Shown here: positions 5,727 through 6,409 of the stretch, piece by piece | Position numbering within the stretch: the stretch's first letter is position 1 | Layout: the number at the start of each line of letters is the position of its first letter | Notes under the pieces: generated by a model | The model's database searches: none | Seen by the model: only the letters and a program-made list of their open reading frames with translations | Told to the model about the DNA's origin: nothing | Origin: Gammaproteobacteria bacterium | Lineage (GTDB): Bacteria; Pseudomonadota; Gammaproteobacteria; Xanthomonadales; Xanthomonadaceae | NCBI GenBank assembly: GCA_025360985.1 | Contig: JANYBA010000157.1 | Coordinates: forward strand, 1 to 6,409 | Length of the DNA stretch: 6,409 nt | Direction of reading: 5' to 3' | Translations under genes and position numbers: made by a program

Positions 5727-6409
5727 ATGTTTGTGTTGCTTTCGCTGCGCGACGAACGCGCGGCACGCTGGCTGTGTCCGGTCGGCTTGTTGTTCGGGCT
5801 GTTGATAGCGCAAACGGCGGTGGCCGCTGCGCCAGGTAGCCGTGCGATGGCCGCGTCGATGCCGCAGATGGCGCCCGGCACGGCGCCGGCGATTTCTTTC
5901 GATGCTGCCATCCATCAAGCGGTCGAGCGGGCGCCTGCGCTGGCAGCCCGCCGTTTGCAGGCCCGCGCGGCCGACGAGGATGCGCGCCGCGCGTCAGCGC
6001 TGCCCGATCCACAACTCACTTTCGGTCTCCAAGACCTGCCTGTGACCGGCACGGATGCGTTCGACCCACGTGTTGACAATTTCACGATGAAAAAGATCGG
6101 CGTGATGCAGACCATTCCCGCGCGGGCCAAGCGCCAAGCACGGCAGGCCGTCGCGGATCGCATGATCGATCAGGCCACTGCACTTACCGCCGCTGAGGAG
6201 CTGGCGGTCAAACGTGCGGCGGCGGAAGCGTGGATCTCGCTGTGGGCCGCCGAACACGAAGTCGACGCCTTGCGAGCGTTGCGTACTGAATCCGATCTCG
6301 TGGTACGCACGGCAAAAGCGCGACTACGGGGAGGCGCCGGCAGCGCGGTCGATGTGCTGGCCGCGCAAGCGGCCGCGCTTGAGCTGGAAAACCGTCTGGA
6401 GATGGCACA
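5727..6409 (+). CDS. TolC-family outer-membrane efflux protein, CusC/CzcC-like, N-terminal part (runs off right edge)
   Basis: The frame stays open from ATG 5727 to the window end, giving 227 complete codons of a protein usually over 400 residues. A charged start and hydrophobic segment (about 17-34, ending AQTAVAA) form a signal peptide. A short Ala/Pro/Met-rich stretch precedes the first OEP repeat: ISFDAAIHQAVERAPALAAR (56-75), then ALPDPQLTFGLQDLPV (91-106) and MKKIGVMQTIPARAKR (121-136). These marks are those of the CusC/CzcC branch serving heavy-metal RND pumps. Residues 137-227 are Ala-rich and helical, ending near a typical GGAGSAVDVLAAQAA turn (202-216). The protein should trimerise into the outer-membrane channel of a tripartite pump; the adaptor and RND transporter probably follow outside the window. 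Codon choice is looser than in miaB (CGA, CTA, ATA, ACT appear) and sampled G+C lower, suggesting transfer. Confidence 0.9.
   Translation, partial: MFVLLSLRDERAARWLCPVGLLFGLLIAQTAVAAAPGSRAMAASMPQMAPGTAPAISFDAAIHQAVERAPALAARRLQARAADEDARRASALPDPQLTFGLQDLPVTGTDAFDPRVDNFTMKKIGVMQTIPARAKRQARQAVADRMIDQATALTAAEELAVKRAAAEAWISLWAAEHEVDALRALRTESDLVVRTAKARLRGGAGSAVDVLAAQAAALELENRLEMA

Noticed and set aside
5567..5839. 90-codon frame overlapping the start of the efflux gene
   Set aside because: It relies on a TTG start, overlaps the well-supported efflux gene in another frame, and shows no family features.

Overview
The window looks like a piece of chromosome from a high-GC gammaproteobacterium, most likely of the Xanthomonadaceae/Lysobacteraceae. 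This rests on the style of the conserved proteins and on base composition. Hand counts of single 60-base samples gave about 73% G+C in miaB and 70% in ybeY, falling to about 57-62% in the last part of the window.

Left part, minus strand (1-1349). The N-terminal part of petA, the Rieske iron-sulfur subunit of the cytochrome bc1 complex, runs off the left edge behind its own promoter. Upstream of it lies a secreted lytic transglycosylase with an N-terminal DUF4124-like domain, an Ala/Pro/Thr linker and a C-terminal SLT domain.

Middle part, plus strand (1435-5038). An 85-bp divergent region with a likely -10 element and a 12-bp perfect palindrome leads into a tightly packed set: miaB (tRNA methylthiotransferase), a 600-residue membrane acyltransferase with a C-terminal SGNH domain, and ybeY (rRNA-maturation endoribonuclease). 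Both junctions are 4-base stop/start overlaps (GTGA and TTGA), so the three genes are probably one translationally coupled operon. In many gammaproteobacteria miaB is followed by ybeZ (a PhoH-like ATPase), ybeY and ybeX/corC. Here the acyltransferase sits where ybeZ is expected, and no corC follows ybeY.

Right part, plus strand (5039-6409). After a strong stem-loop the content changes to metal handling: a small secreted Met/Cys/His-containing protein resembling the CopL family, a 232-bp gap of lower G+C with a 17-bp inverted repeat, and the first 227 codons of a CusC/CzcC-type outer-membrane efflux protein. This is probably the left end of a copper/silver or related RND efflux cluster continuing past the window, possibly acquired by transfer.

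No tRNA, rRNA, CRISPR array, insertion sequence or phage gene is visible. The most unusual points are the acyltransferase embedded between two RNA-maturation genes, and the small metal-binding protein/efflux arrangement with its candidate operator.
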